Below are positions 52,867 through 61,602 of a stretch of DNA of 64,000 nucleotides, piece after piece. Source of the DNA: Komagataeibacter diospyri (lineage in GTDB: Bacteria > Pseudomonadota > Alphaproteobacteria > Acetobacterales > Acetobacteraceae). The translations under genes were made by a program, and so were the position numbers. The DNA lies in assembly GCF_006538165.1 (NCBI RefSeq), contig NZ_BDLU01000070.1:1-64000 (forward strand), in the 5' to 3' direction. The first letter of the stretch is position 1. Every line of letters starts with the position of its first letter. The notes beneath the pieces are model-generated. The model had not been told where the DNA came from. It ran no database searches and saw nothing but the letters and a program-made list of their open reading frames with translations.

Positions 52867-53484
52867 ATGACCGAAAACACCACGCCTGTAATCGATCCCA
52901 ACACGGTGCGAGAACTCGAAAAAGCCCGCGCCGATCTCGTAACGGTGCGCGGCGAACTGAAATCCGCCCGTGCTGAACGCGACACCATTCGCGGTGAGCG
53001 CGATGAGGCAATCAAGTCGCGTGATGGCCTCAAGGCCCAGTTCGACAAGCAGAAGGCTGACGGCGAAAAGGCCCTGGCCGATGCGAATGCTGCCGTCGAG
53101 CAGGCCAAGGCCGACGCCGAGGCCGCAACCAAGGGTGCGACTGAAAAGGCGAACGCCGCCGTCATTCGCGCCGAGGCCAAGGCCGCCGCCGTCCGTCTGG
53201 GCGCGGTCAATCCCGAGGATGTGGTCAAGCTGATCGACCTCGGCACCGTCAAGATGGGCGATAATGGTCAGGTCGAAGGTCTTGATGCAGTCATGGAAGC
53301 CGCCAAGGAAAGCCGTGGCTATCTGTTCACTGCACCGGCCAAGCCCGGCACAGAAACCGGCACGACCAAGACGACGCCCGCGCCCAAGGCCGGAGACCCC
53401 GAACCGTTCAACGCGGTAACGGCAGACGCGAAAGACGTGGCAGCAAATGCCGCAACCATCGGTCTGCGCTGGCCGCCTCGCTAA
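52867..53484 (+). CDS. Prohead scaffolding protein
   Basis: 205 residues. Long coiled coil from about 15 to 115 (ELEKARADLVTVRGELKSAR and KADGEKALADANAAVEQAKA), then a small folded part (VVKLIDLGTVKMGDNGQVEG) and a Thr/Pro/Lys-rich tail. The type and location between portal and capsid fit the internal scaffold, released during maturation. Confidence 0.82.
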   Translation: MTENTTPVIDPNTVRELEKARADLVTVRGELKSARAERDTIRGERDEAIKSRDGLKAQFDKQKADGEKALADANAAVEQAKADAEAATKGATEKANAAVIRAEAKAAAVRLGAVNPEDVVKLIDLGTVKMGDNGQVEGLDAVMEAAKESRGYLFTAPAKPGTETGTTKTTPAPKAGDPEPFNAVTADAKDVAANAATIGLRWPPR

Positions 53485-53564
53485 CACAAAACAAATCCCG
53501 CCGCTGATGCGCGCACCGCTTCCTGCTGATGCCGGGGCGAATTTCTGACATCAAGGACATAAAC

Positions 53565-54953
53565 ATGGCCATCGCCAATTTCCCCGCAGTTCTTCAGCCC
53601 GTCATTCAGCAGGGCTACCTCGCGCGTGCCTTTCAGGATTCCCTCCAGTCGCGCCTCGGGTTTCGTTCCGTTGCGGATCGGATGGATTTTCCGGCACGCA
53701 TCGGCCAGACCATTACCGATACCCGGCGCGGCCTGCTGGCTCCCGCGACAACCCCGCTGAACCCCAGCAGCAACACCAACTTCGATAACGGCATGTCGCC
53801 CACGAACTGGTCGGTCGAGCAGTACACGCTGTCGATCGATCAGTATGGCAACACCATGGACCTTAACCAGGTGACCGAAGGCGTGGGCATTGCCAACCAG
53901 TTCGTGGAAAATGCGCAGGTTCTCGGCATCAATGCCCGTCAGACGCTCGACCGGCTGGCCCGCAACGCGCTGTTCGGTGGTGTTCAGAGCGGTGTCGGTG
54001 GCTACCTCGGTGGCAATACGCGCGTCACCACCACGCTGACCGCTGCGGGCACCACGGTCGCGGTGGATGATATTCGCGGATTCCAGAATATCCTGTCCGA
54101 TGAGGGACAGGTGGTCGCGGTCAGCAGCAGCAACGGAATGACGGTTACCGTCGGCGGTGATGCCTACACACTGGTTGGTGTCGCGGCTGATGCGACCAAC
54201 ACCACAACCGCTCCCAACGGAATCTCCGGCACGCTGACGTTCTCCAGCAACGTGACCGTGGCAGACGGCACGGCTGGGCAGGCTGTTGTTGCCGCCACGG
54301 CCCCGCTGGTTCTGCGTCCCAACGGGCGTTCGACAACGCTTGGCCTTCTGGCTGGCGGGCAGAAGGACTCCGATGGAAACGTGGTGACTGGCGATCTTCT
54401 GACCATTCAGGCGATGCTGGCCGCCCTTTCCGCGCTGCGTGACAACAACGTGCCTACGCTGGAAGGTGGCGTCTATCACTGCTACCTCGACAATGCGCAG
54501 CTTCTGGGCCTGTTCCGCGATGACGACTTCAAGCTGCTGTATCGTGGTCAGTATGGGTCCGATACCTACCAGACCGGCCAGATCTTCGACCTGCTGGGTA
54601 TTCGCTTCATCCCCACGACAGAAGCGCCGCAGCAGGCGTCTCTGGGGGCAGGGGCCATCCACCGCGCCATCATCTGCGGTCAGGGGGCGCTGATCGAGGG
54701 CGATTACGCGAACATGGGCAACCATTACGCGGGCATGCTGGACGGTGGCGAACTGACGCATGTGGACGACGTGTGCATGATCACCCGCCCGGCGCTGGAT
54801 CGTCTGGCGCAGATCATTGCGCAGTCGTGGTCGTGGATTGGGGGCTTTGCGCTTCCCACTGACCTTACGGCTGATACCACGATCATCCCGACCGCGACCA
54901 ACAGCTATCTCAAGCGCGGCGTGGTGATCGAAAGTCTGGGCGCCAGCGCGTAA
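53565..54953 (+). CDS. Major capsid protein
   Basis: 462 residues from the ATG at 53565; the longer reading from 53529 has no better site. N-terminal ARAFQDSLQSRLGFRSVADR, and a central region with several beta-rich, Thr/Ala/Val segments at about 155-255 (TVAVDDIRGFQNILSDEGQV...) that look like an insertion domain. The C-terminal half resembles an HK97-fold shell protein (YHCYLDNAQLLGLFRDDDFK). It follows the scaffold. Identification rests on position, length and composition. Confidence 0.78.
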   Translation: MAIANFPAVLQPVIQQGYLARAFQDSLQSRLGFRSVADRMDFPARIGQTITDTRRGLLAPATTPLNPSSNTNFDNGMSPTNWSVEQYTLSIDQYGNTMDLNQVTEGVGIANQFVENAQVLGINARQTLDRLARNALFGGVQSGVGGYLGGNTRVTTTLTAAGTTVAVDDIRGFQNILSDEGQVVAVSSSNGMTVTVGGDAYTLVGVAADATNTTTAPNGISGTLTFSSNVTVADGTAGQAVVAATAPLVLRPNGRSTTLGLLAGGQKDSDGNVVTGDLLTIQAMLAALSALRDNNVPTLEGGVYHCYLDNAQLLGLFRDDDFKLLYRGQYGSDTYQTGQIFDLLGIRFIPTTEAPQQASLGAGAIHRAIICGQGALIEGDYANMGNHYAGMLDGGELTHVDDVCMITRPALDRLAQIIAQSWSWIGGFALPTDLTADTTIIPTATNSYLKRGVVIESLGASA

Positions 54954-55177
54954 TGGCGCGCCCTCGCAAGGTGCAGGGGGAGGGGGGTGGCGAAATTGCC
55001 GCCCCCGTTCGGCTTGTGCGTGACCACGGGTATATCGAACCCCGGTTCAACCGGGGCCGATACCACTGGTCCGCCGGGGAAATCATCACAAGCCCCGAGG
55101 AAATCGCCCACCTGCGCGAACGGGGGGCAGAGATGGAGCCGGTCGAATGTCTGGAACAACCACGGGCCAAGACGTAG
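54953..55177 (+). CDS. Small phage structural protein
   Basis: 74 residues, starting in an ATG overlap with the capsid stop. It has RFNRGRYHWSAGEIITSPEE, a pattern seen in small head-completion or capsid-associated proteins. Exact role unknown. Confidence 0.6.
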   Translation: MARPRKVQGEGGGEIAAPVRLVRDHGYIEPRFNRGRYHWSAGEIITSPEEIAHLRERGAEMEPVECLEQPRAKT

Positions 55178-55557
55178 TCAGCACACCCCTGACCGACGAC
55201 GAGCTTGTCCAGTGCCGCCGCTATATGGGCTATCCAGCCATGGGCGGCATTAACAGCGGCCAGCAGTCATGGCGATTTTTTCAGGTCTATGGCTTCAACG
55301 AATGGCGCATGCGCAATCTTGCGCCCGACGAATGCGTGCAGGCCCGTACCTTTCTGACCCAGTGCCAGACATTGGAGACCGCCATCATGGGCGCGTCGGA
55401 CAATCTGGACACGGATCAGGCCGCCGTGTGGCATCACAACCGATCCGAGGTTCAGGACAGGTTTGGCCTTTACAACAGGTGGCGCAGGCAGCTGTGCGCG
55501 TTTCTGGGAGTGCCACCGGGGCCTGGTCTGCGCCCTGCCAATCGCATCACAATATAG
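55147..55557 (+). CDS. Probable head-tail connector protein
   Basis: 136 residues (DELVQCRRYMGYPAMGGINS, then RRQLCAFLGVP near the end), helical, in the usual position for a head-completion/adaptor protein after the capsid gene. Overlaps the previous gene by 31 bp. Identification by position. Confidence 0.6.
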   Translation: MSGTTTGQDVVSTPLTDDELVQCRRYMGYPAMGGINSGQQSWRFFQVYGFNEWRMRNLAPDECVQARTFLTQCQTLETAIMGASDNLDTDQAAVWHHNRSEVQDRFGLYNRWRRQLCAFLGVPPGPGLRPANRITI

Positions 55558-55565
55558 GAGGCAGC

Positions 55566-55976
55566 ATGTTCGCTGTTGACAGCAACAGGCCGCGACCATC
55601 GCGGATTTGGGCGCAGGTTAAAGATGGCGTGATTGTCGCAGTCAGGCGCGCTCTTGCGCGTGACCCCCAACCGTTCGGGGCGGATGCCGGTCGCGTGGTC
55701 GAGGTCACTGGCACCGATGCGATGATCGGATACCTTGTTGATCGCATGGGAAACGTCACCCCGCGCGAGCGCCGGACCGGGCCGATACCTGATGGCCAGC
55801 CCGCGTATCTGGAAGGGCCGCCGGTTCCTGCTCCCATGTCCGGACCGCTTTCCGTGGCTTTGACTTCGGCAGGCATTGTGCCCAGCAAAGATCCTGACCA
55901 TCCCGCAAACTGGCCGCAGAACAAGGCCAAGAAACAGGAGGGCGACAATGGCGGCCCTGAGCACCCGCAGGCGTAA
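55566..55976 (+). CDS. Phage structural-region protein, unknown
   Basis: 136 residues from the ATG at 55566 with AGGAGG 5 bases upstream. Contains WAQVKDGVIVAVRRALARDP and a Pro-rich end (GPPVPAPMSGP). Not recognised; the frame upstream of this start belongs to another gene's shadow. Confidence 0.6.
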   Translation: MFAVDSNRPRPSRIWAQVKDGVIVAVRRALARDPQPFGADAGRVVEVTGTDAMIGYLVDRMGNVTPRERRTGPIPDGQPAYLEGPPVPAPMSGPLSVALTSAGIVPSKDPDHPANWPQNKAKKQEGDNGGPEHPQA

Positions 55977-56157
55977 CGCCCTGCCGAAATCCGCTTTCGG
56001 CCTTCCCGGATCGCGGCGGTTCCCGATGCCTGATCGCGCCCATGCGATTAACGCCAAGGCGCGCGCCGCGCAGCAGGTGAAGGCGGGAAACCTGTCCAAA
56101 TCCTCGCAGGCGAAAATAAACGCCAAGGCCAACAGCATCATCAGGCGGAAGAAGTAA
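55948..56157 (+). CDS. Small conserved head-region protein
   Basis: 69 residues (LSTRRRNALPKSAFGLPGSR, then FPMPDRAHAINAKARAAQQV). The RRNALPxxxFxxPGxRxFPxPDxxHAxNA pattern is widespread in phage head modules, of unknown role. Strongly basic. Confidence 0.75.
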   Translation: MAALSTRRRNALPKSAFGLPGSRRFPMPDRAHAINAKARAAQQVKAGNLSKSSQAKINAKANSIIRRKK

Positions 56158-56352
56158 ATGGCACGTCCCGCAAAGCGCATGACCATGGCGCAGTATCTCA
56201 AGTCGAACACCGACCGGAAGGAGGATGGTCAGAACGCCGCCTTGGTGGGCATGACCACAGCGGCGTTCAAAAAGACCCAGCAGGCCAAGGCCATTGACCG
56301 GCAGATGGTATCGTTGATGAACCGCACATCGACCAAGGGGCGGCGTCGCTGA
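56158..56352 (+). CDS. Small basic phage protein, unknown
   Basis: 64 residues, basic (MTMAQYLKSNTDRKEDGQNA...), starting directly after the previous stop and overlapping the next start. Not recognised. Confidence 0.55.
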   Translation: MARPAKRMTMAQYLKSNTDRKEDGQNAALVGMTTAAFKKTQQAKAIDRQMVSLMNRTSTKGRRR

Positions 56353-56780
56353 TGACCGTTATTGTCTGGAAGGATGGCCAGATGGCCGCCGATAGTCTGG
56401 CCGCAACTGAATATGGTTGTGTTACTGGATCTGTGCGCAAGGTCATGCTTCTGGGGGATGGCAGATACCAGCTTGGTGTCTGCGGGACAGCCATGGCCAT
56501 CCTTCCTCTTGCAAATTGGATTGCGGAAGAATGCGTCGGGTCGCCTTCTGCGCTTCCTGTCGGCAAATCATATTCCGCCATCCTTGTGCAGGACCGCAGG
56601 CACGGATTGATCATTCAGGATGGGGGCACGGAAGAATTCGACGTGTCCCAGCCTCTATGCATCGGATCGGGCGCTGAAATCGCATATGGCGCGCTGGCGA
56701 TGGGCGCGACGCCAATTCAGGCAGTGCAGGCCGCTATTGATCGCAGCATCTATTGCGGCGGCGATATTCATTTTGTGTAG
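56352..56780 (+). CDS. Ntn-hydrolase-like (proteasome-fold) phage protein
   Basis: 142 residues. The N-terminus MTVIVWKDGQMAADSLAATE has the T-x-I-x-x-x-D-G-x-x-AADS pattern of proteasome beta/HslV-type N-terminal nucleophile hydrolases. After removal of Met, Thr2 could be the nucleophile. The end has IGSGAEIAYGALAMGATPIQ, then AVQAAID, as in the family. In phages such genes occur in head/tail modules and may act as a structural-protein protease or a modifier of host proteolysis. The catalytic Lys was not confirmed. Confidence 0.7.
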   Translation: MTVIVWKDGQMAADSLAATEYGCVTGSVRKVMLLGDGRYQLGVCGTAMAILPLANWIAEECVGSPSALPVGKSYSAILVQDRRHGLIIQDGGTEEFDVSQPLCIGSGAEIAYGALAMGATPIQAVQAAIDRSIYCGGDIHFV

Positions 56781-56790
56781 GTAACGCGGC

Positions 56791-57468
56791 ATGTATCAGG
56801 CCCTCGTCCAGCAGAAGGTGGCGCGTGGCTATGCCAAGGCCGCCCTGCGGCTGGGGGCCACGACCGCGCAATACCGTCCGGCATCGCTGACCGCGCCGAT
56901 GGAGACCGTCCACGCGACGTTTCTGGCCGCGTTCAACGATGACAAGGCGTTCGGGTTCGCTCGCCCGGCCCTGTGGGGAAAACCCGCCGTATTCGGCCTG
57001 TTCGACACCACGGATGTGCAGTCGGGCGACCTGCTGACCTGCGCGGGTGAAAATTATTTTGTGGCGCGCCTTGAGCCATTCCGGCCACCGCTGTGCATGC
57101 TGTGTAATCGGGTCGTGTCTATCGCGGGGCAGTCAGGACAGGGCAGCACCAATGGAGATGGCGCGGCCTGCACGGACGTTGGCGCGTCGGACGGTTACGG
57201 CACGGCGGGCGATACGAGCGCCCAGACCACGCTTGCCTCGAGCTGGCCTGTCTTCATCCAGATCAAGGGGAAGGGCAGTCCGACCGGTGATGGCATCCCC
57301 GGATCGATCAAGGCTGCTGATTACGAGATGCTTCTGCCGGTCATGCCGGGCTTCATCCCGACTGTGGAGATGGCTGTCACAACCGACCTCGGAACGACTT
57401 ACACCGTGACTGCGGTGGAGCCGAGCCAATACGGCAATCGTTGCCTGATGAGCGTGAGGCAGGTGTGA
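56791..57468 (+). CDS. Probable head-tail joining / neck protein
   Basis: 225 residues (KVARGYAKAALRLGATTAQY, then LTCAGENYFVARLEPFRPPL), with a beta-rich C-terminus (TTDLGTTYTVTAVEPSQYGN). Located between head and tail genes. No domain recognised; role by position. Confidence 0.55.
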   Translation: MYQALVQQKVARGYAKAALRLGATTAQYRPASLTAPMETVHATFLAAFNDDKAFGFARPALWGKPAVFGLFDTTDVQSGDLLTCAGENYFVARLEPFRPPLCMLCNRVVSIAGQSGQGSTNGDGAACTDVGASDGYGTAGDTSAQTTLASSWPVFIQIKGKGSPTGDGIPGSIKAADYEMLLPVMPGFIPTVEMAVTTDLGTTYTVTAVEPSQYGNRCLMSVRQV

Positions 57469-57469
57469 T

Positions 57470-58351
57470 ATGGCCGATATTGTCTCGATTTCCCACGCTA
57501 TCGTGGCGCAGATGGCGGCCATCGCCTACCCGAACGGGAAAGGAAAGCCGTCCGTAACGGGCAGGCCAACCAAAATATTCCGTGGCTGGATCACGCAGGC
57601 CGATTATACGGGCGCGGACTGCGCGCTGAGGAACGGTGTGGACTTCATCACCGTCATGGACCTGCAGGGCGGCTGGCGGCGCATTGATGAGCCTCTGGGG
57701 CGACCGTGGCGACAGGACGGCACTCCCGTTCCGGCCACGGTGTCAGTCACGACCGACGGAACCACGGCCACGATCACGCTGCAGGACGGGGCAACTCCTG
57801 CAGGCATTGTTGGCCTGCGCCTTCGTTCCGATGGCGCGGCCATCCCTGACAGGTCTGTTGCAGCCTACGCGGTGCAGCCGACTGATACCGTGGCAAGCAT
57901 TGCAGCCGCCCTGGCAGACCAGATCGATGGCGCGACCTCAAGTGGTGCGATTGTCAGTGTGCCCGGAGCCACGACACTGGAAGGTGCGGTTGGCGCATAT
58001 GCTCCAGCAGTACGAACCGCGCGCAGGCAACAGCAGTTGTTTCAGGTCACGGTCTGGTCGGCTACGCCGTCTGCCCGCGATGCGCTGGGGACAGCGATCG
58101 ACAGCGGCATGGCCTTTATCGACTGGCTGACGGATGCCAACGGCTCAACCTTCCAGATCGAGAGCCGGGGGAACTGGAACAACGATGCCGCACAGAACAG
58201 CGGCATTTTCATGCGGCCGTTCCGTTTCATCGCCACCTACGACACCGACATGCGCGAGAACATGGCGCAAATGCTGTTCCATTCAGGCGTGATGTCCCTT
58301 CCGGGCGACACGACCCACACCGCAGGAGATGGCGCGATAAGCGCCTCCTGA
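57470..58351 (+). CDS. Probable tail completion/neck protein
   Basis: 293 residues. Begins ISHAIVAQMAAIAYPNGKGK, then beta-rich central repeats (VSVTTDGTTATITLQDGATP) and a C-terminal domain with FQVTVWSATPSARDALGTAI. It directly precedes a tail sheath, as tail-terminator genes often do. Identification tentative. Confidence 0.55.
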   Translation: MADIVSISHAIVAQMAAIAYPNGKGKPSVTGRPTKIFRGWITQADYTGADCALRNGVDFITVMDLQGGWRRIDEPLGRPWRQDGTPVPATVSVTTDGTTATITLQDGATPAGIVGLRLRSDGAAIPDRSVAAYAVQPTDTVASIAAALADQIDGATSSGAIVSVPGATTLEGAVGAYAPAVRTARRQQQLFQVTVWSATPSARDALGTAIDSGMAFIDWLTDANGSTFQIESRGNWNNDAAQNSGIFMRPFRFIATYDTDMRENMAQMLFHSGVMSLPGDTTHTAGDGAISAS

Positions 58352-58368
58352 CCACATCCGAGAGAAAA

Positions 58369-58560
58369 ATGACGGACACCCCCCAGAATGCGGCCCCGGC
58401 AACGCCCACACCGCCTTCGGTCGCCTATGTCGTGACCATTCCAGGACACGGATACCCGATGGGAACGCAGATCACCGATGCAGCCACCATCGCGAAACTG
58501 AAGGCTGCAGGAACGCTGGACCGCTTTACGGTTCGTGTGGCTCTCACGCAGGAGAAATAA
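58369..58560 (+). CDS. Small phage protein, unknown
   Basis: 63 residues, Pro/Thr-rich N-terminus, then a short domain (VVTIPGHGYPMGTQITDAAT). It lies 3 bp before the sheath gene. Not recognised. Confidence 0.5.
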   Translation: MTDTPQNAAPATPTPPSVAYVVTIPGHGYPMGTQITDAATIAKLKAAGTLDRFTVRVALTQEK

Positions 58561-58563
58561 CCA

Positions 58564-60054
58564 ATGCCGCAGCTTTATCAGGCAGGCTCCCTGAACACCA
58601 ACAGCCTGAACGTGCCAAACCTGTATGTGCAGATCCAGAAGCCCACCACGCTGGCGCTGAATGCTGTATCCAGTGGGCGGATTGGTCTGGTCGGCACTGC
58701 TTCATGGGGGCCACTCAATACCCCCATGATTATTGGCAGCATGGGCGACCAGCTTGCCGCGTTCGGTCCCAAACAGGCGCTGGCCACCGACATCGGCACG
58801 GCGGTCAACATCGCCATCCTGCAGGGGGCTTCCGATTTCCGCTGCGTGCGCGTGACCGACGGCACGGATGCGGCCGCCACTGGCACGCTGGCAGGCGCGA
58901 CACTCACCGCCCGCTATACCGGCAGCGCGGGCAACGCCATCACGGCCACCCTGACCCAGAACAGCATCGTTACCAGCAAATACACGCTGACCACCAGCCA
59001 TGCCACGCTGGGTAGCCGGTCCTATACCGGAACGACGTGGACGGCCATTGCCGCAGCCATTGCGGCTGATACATCCGCGCTGGTCGTGGCGACGGTGCCG
59101 ACAACCGTTCCTGATCTTGCAGCCGGGACCGAAATCCTGTCCGGCGGCAAGGATGGTGGCACACCCACAACAGAGCAGTTTATCGGCGCAGACGACACGA
59201 CGCGGACCGGCATGTATGCGCTGCGCAAGCAGGGGTGCGCACTTGGCATCCTGCATGGTCTGACGGATAGCACGTCGTGGACCACGCAGGCGACATTCGG
59301 CCTGGGCGAAGGGCTGTATATGATCGGGTGCGGCCCGTCTGGCGACACGATCAGCAATGCCGTCAGCATGAAAGATGCCGCCGGCCTGGACAGTTATGGC
59401 GTCAAGCTGATGTTCGGTGACTGGCTGTGGTGGGACGACGACACCAACGGTGACATGCTGGTGACCCCGCAGGCGTTCGTGGCGGGTCTGTTTGGTGGCC
59501 TGTCGCCGGAACAGTCCAGCCTGAACAAGCAGCTTTCGGGCGTGATCGGCAGCCAGAAGGCCGGGCTTGTGTCCAGCGGCACGACGCAGACCTATTCCGA
59601 TGCGGAACTAGGTGCGCTGTTCGATGCCGGTATTGACGTGATCTGCAACCCCGCGCCGGGTGGCAGCTACTGGGCGGTGCGCGGCGGGATCAATACGTCC
59701 TCGGACGATACCACCGACGACGACAGCTATACCCGCCTGACCAACTACATTGCCGAAACCATCAATTCCGGCATGGGCACGTTTGTCGGTGATGTCATCA
59801 ATGACACGCTGTTCGGTGATATCCGCGCCGTGCTGCTGGGCACACTGTCCAACATGGTCAGCAATGGCATTCTGGGCAGCACAGCGGCCTATGCCGTAGT
59901 CTGTGACAGCACGAACAATCCCCAGTCCGAAACAGCGCTGGGCTACGTCCGCGCCGATGTGCAGGTCACGTATCAGGGCATCAACCGCTTCTTCGTGGTC
60001 AACCTGCAGGGCGGTTCCAGTGTGGTGGTTACATCGGCCACGTCCGCGTCCTGA
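58564..60054 (+). CDS. Contractile tail sheath protein
   Basis: 496 residues. Typical sheath N-terminus (GRIGLVGTASWGPLNTPMII, then FRCVRVTDGTDAAATGTL), a central beta-rich insertion, then DAGIDVICNPAPGGSYWAVR and the C-terminal SETALGYVRADVQVTYQGIN region that forms the interlocking arms. It shows that the phage has a contractile (myovirus) tail. A terminator follows the gene. Confidence 0.9.
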   Translation: MPQLYQAGSLNTNSLNVPNLYVQIQKPTTLALNAVSSGRIGLVGTASWGPLNTPMIIGSMGDQLAAFGPKQALATDIGTAVNIAILQGASDFRCVRVTDGTDAAATGTLAGATLTARYTGSAGNAITATLTQNSIVTSKYTLTTSHATLGSRSYTGTTWTAIAAAIAADTSALVVATVPTTVPDLAAGTEILSGGKDGGTPTTEQFIGADDTTRTGMYALRKQGCALGILHGLTDSTSWTTQATFGLGEGLYMIGCGPSGDTISNAVSMKDAAGLDSYGVKLMFGDWLWWDDDTNGDMLVTPQAFVAGLFGGLSPEQSSLNKQLSGVIGSQKAGLVSSGTTQTYSDAELGALFDAGIDVICNPAPGGSYWAVRGGINTSSDDTTDDDSYTRLTNYIAETINSGMGTFVGDVINDTLFGDIRAVLLGTLSNMVSNGILGSTAAYAVVCDSTNNPQSETALGYVRADVQVTYQGINRFFVVNLQGGSSVVVTSATSAS

Positions 60055-60071
60055 TCCCGTTCCGTTTTACC

Positions 60072-60100
60072 AGCCGCCCCACGTCGGGCGGCTTTTTCTT
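60072..60100 (+). terminator. Rho-independent terminator between sheath and tube genes
   Basis: AGCCGCCC stem, CACGTC loop, GGGCGGCT stem and a T-run (TTTTTCTTT): an 8-bp GC-rich hairpin. It lies between the sheath stop and the tube start and would lower transcription of the downstream tail genes unless antitermination acts. Confidence 0.85.
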
Positions 60101-60111
60101 TGGAGGATTGA

Positions 60112-60543
60112 ATGGCCACGAAGCCATTTAACGTAGGCCGCGACTGTCGTGTCGTGCTGATCTACAACGGGTCGCGCATCAAGCTGCCGACCGTGACCGG
60201 ATTTCAGGCGCAGCAGCAGACGCACCGCCTCACGTCATCGCCACTGAACGATATGCCCGCGTTCTATGACACGCCGAACGGCTGGTCCGGCACCTTCAAT
60301 TTCCAGCGTGACAATTCCGGTGCCGATGACCTGTTCGCGGCCATCGAAAGCGGGTTCTGGGACGCGGGCACCATGATCCTGGGCAGCATCTACCAGTATC
60401 TGGACGAGTGCGATGGCACCACGACCACCTATGAGTTCATGGGCGCGACGATTGCCCTGAACAACGCGGGCAATTTCCAGTCGGAAAATATCGTAAACCA
60501 GAGCGTCAGCTTTATGGCGCGTATCCGGAATAAGATTTCATGA
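60112..60543 (+). CDS. Tail tube protein
   Basis: 143 residues, beta-rich (VGRDCRVVLIYNGSRIKLPT, then PNGWSGTFNFQRDNSGADDL), directly after the sheath gene, and ending with SVSFMARIRNKIS. Size and position match the inner tube subunit of contractile tails. Confidence 0.85.
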   Translation: MATKPFNVGRDCRVVLIYNGSRIKLPTVTGFQAQQQTHRLTSSPLNDMPAFYDTPNGWSGTFNFQRDNSGADDLFAAIESGFWDAGTMILGSIYQYLDECDGTTTTYEFMGATIALNNAGNFQSENIVNQSVSFMARIRNKIS

Positions 60544-60887
60544 GCACGATCCCCAAGGAAATCACCACCGCCTCTGGCAAGAAGCTGGAACTGCGCGAAC
60601 TGGACCCCGGCGATATGCTGGACCTGATTGAAGTGGCGGGTAGCGCCATGCAGTCGGCCTCGGCTGGCGCGTGGATGGGCTATGCCCAGATGATCTGCTC
60701 GGTTGACGCCATTGACGGCGTGCCGGTGGAAATGCCCGCGACCAAGGAGCAGGTGAAGCAGGTGGCCCGTCGCATCGGCAATGACGGCATTGTTGCTCTA
60801 CAGGCCGTGTTCTATCCGCCGAAGAAGCCTGACACCCCCGAGCAGCCGGGCGCTGCCGATGTGGACATGGAAACGGCAAAAAACTGA
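60540..60887 (+). CDS. Tail assembly chaperone, short form (gpG-like)
   Basis: 115 residues (LRELDPGDMLDLIEVAGSAM...AQMICSVDAIDGVPVEMPAT), the short tail-assembly chaperone that coats the tape measure. Overlaps the tube gene by 4 bp. It ends in a slippery site (A AAA AAC) just before its stop, enabling the longer fusion. Confidence 0.8.
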   Translation: MSTIPKEITTASGKKLELRELDPGDMLDLIEVAGSAMQSASAGAWMGYAQMICSVDAIDGVPVEMPATKEQVKQVARRIGNDGIVALQAVFYPPKKPDTPEQPGAADVDMETAKN

Positions 60888-61084
60888 GCAGGCACCCCGT
60901 GATGCAGGAAATGCTCCTGCTGGCCGATAGCGGGGTGCCCTGGGACGTTGCAAGCAAATGGTCACGCACGCGGCGGTTTGCGGCCTGCGTGGCTATCACC
61001 GAACGCCGGAGCCGGGAGACGTACGGCCTGATCCCGGCCCGTTTTGACTGGTCTGCCAGTCGCTACGTGGATGCCGAAGCATGA
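60540..61084 (+). CDS. Tail assembly chaperone, -1 frameshift fusion (gpGT-like)
   Basis: The heptamer A AAA AAC at 60878-60884, in the correct phase for -1 slippage, is followed at once by the zero-frame stop TGA. The -1 frame then runs LSRHPVMQEMLLLADSGVPW to YVDAEA at 61084 without a stop. The fusion would have 181 residues. The second part has no good start of its own, and the layout is the same as in lambda G/GT. The T part binds the tail tube protein in the known systems. Confidence 0.82.
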
Positions 61085-61593
61085 CCCGGAAGTTCAACAC
61101 GCTGGAAGGCTTTGTGCGGCACCTGCGCGAGCGTGTGAAGCCGAATATTGCCCGCGCCGTGCATCGCGGCGTGCAGGATGGCGCAGACCTGATCAAAACC
61201 GAAACCAAGGTGCAGATCGGGCAGTATCTGGATGGACCGGAAAGCGGACTGCCCACAGCGCCATTGGCTGACCGCACCATTGATGACCGTATCCGCAAGG
61301 GCTTTTCACCCGACGAGCCGGGCCTGCGGACAGGCGACATGCGCGACAGCTACGGTACGCGGGTGAGTGGCGAGGCGTTGCGTGTAGAGGCGTCAATCGG
61401 GTCAGACGACATCAAGGCCGCGGTGTTCGAGGTCGGGCGCATGGAACAGAACAACTACCAGCCGCCACGCCCTGAACTGGCTGTTGCCGCCTTCAGGAAC
61501 GAAGAGAAAGTCGCGCGCGGCATCGGTCGCATGGTCGTGCGGGCCATTGAAGGACGGTCGATGCCTAATGCGCGGGCGACCGATAACGAATAG
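61081..61593 (+). CDS. HK97 gp10-like tail-completion protein
   Basis: 170 residues (VRHLRERVKPNIARAVHRGV, then LADRTIDDRIRKGFSPDEPG and MRDSYGTRVSGEALRVEASI), resembling the gp10/tail-completion type. The position after the tail chaperone is unusual for it, but common in Acetobacteraceae-like prophage layouts as far as can be judged. Starts in an overlap with the previous stop. Confidence 0.65.
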   Translation: MTRKFNTLEGFVRHLRERVKPNIARAVHRGVQDGADLIKTETKVQIGQYLDGPESGLPTAPLADRTIDDRIRKGFSPDEPGLRTGDMRDSYGTRVSGEALRVEASIGSDDIKAAVFEVGRMEQNNYQPPRPELAVAAFRNEEKVARGIGRMVVRAIEGRSMPNARATDNE

Positions 61594-61602
61594 AGAAACA
61601 CC

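Noticed and set aside
53481-54761. Minus-strand ORF of 426 codons
   Set aside because: Antisense of the major capsid gene in a fully plus-strand morphogenesis module.
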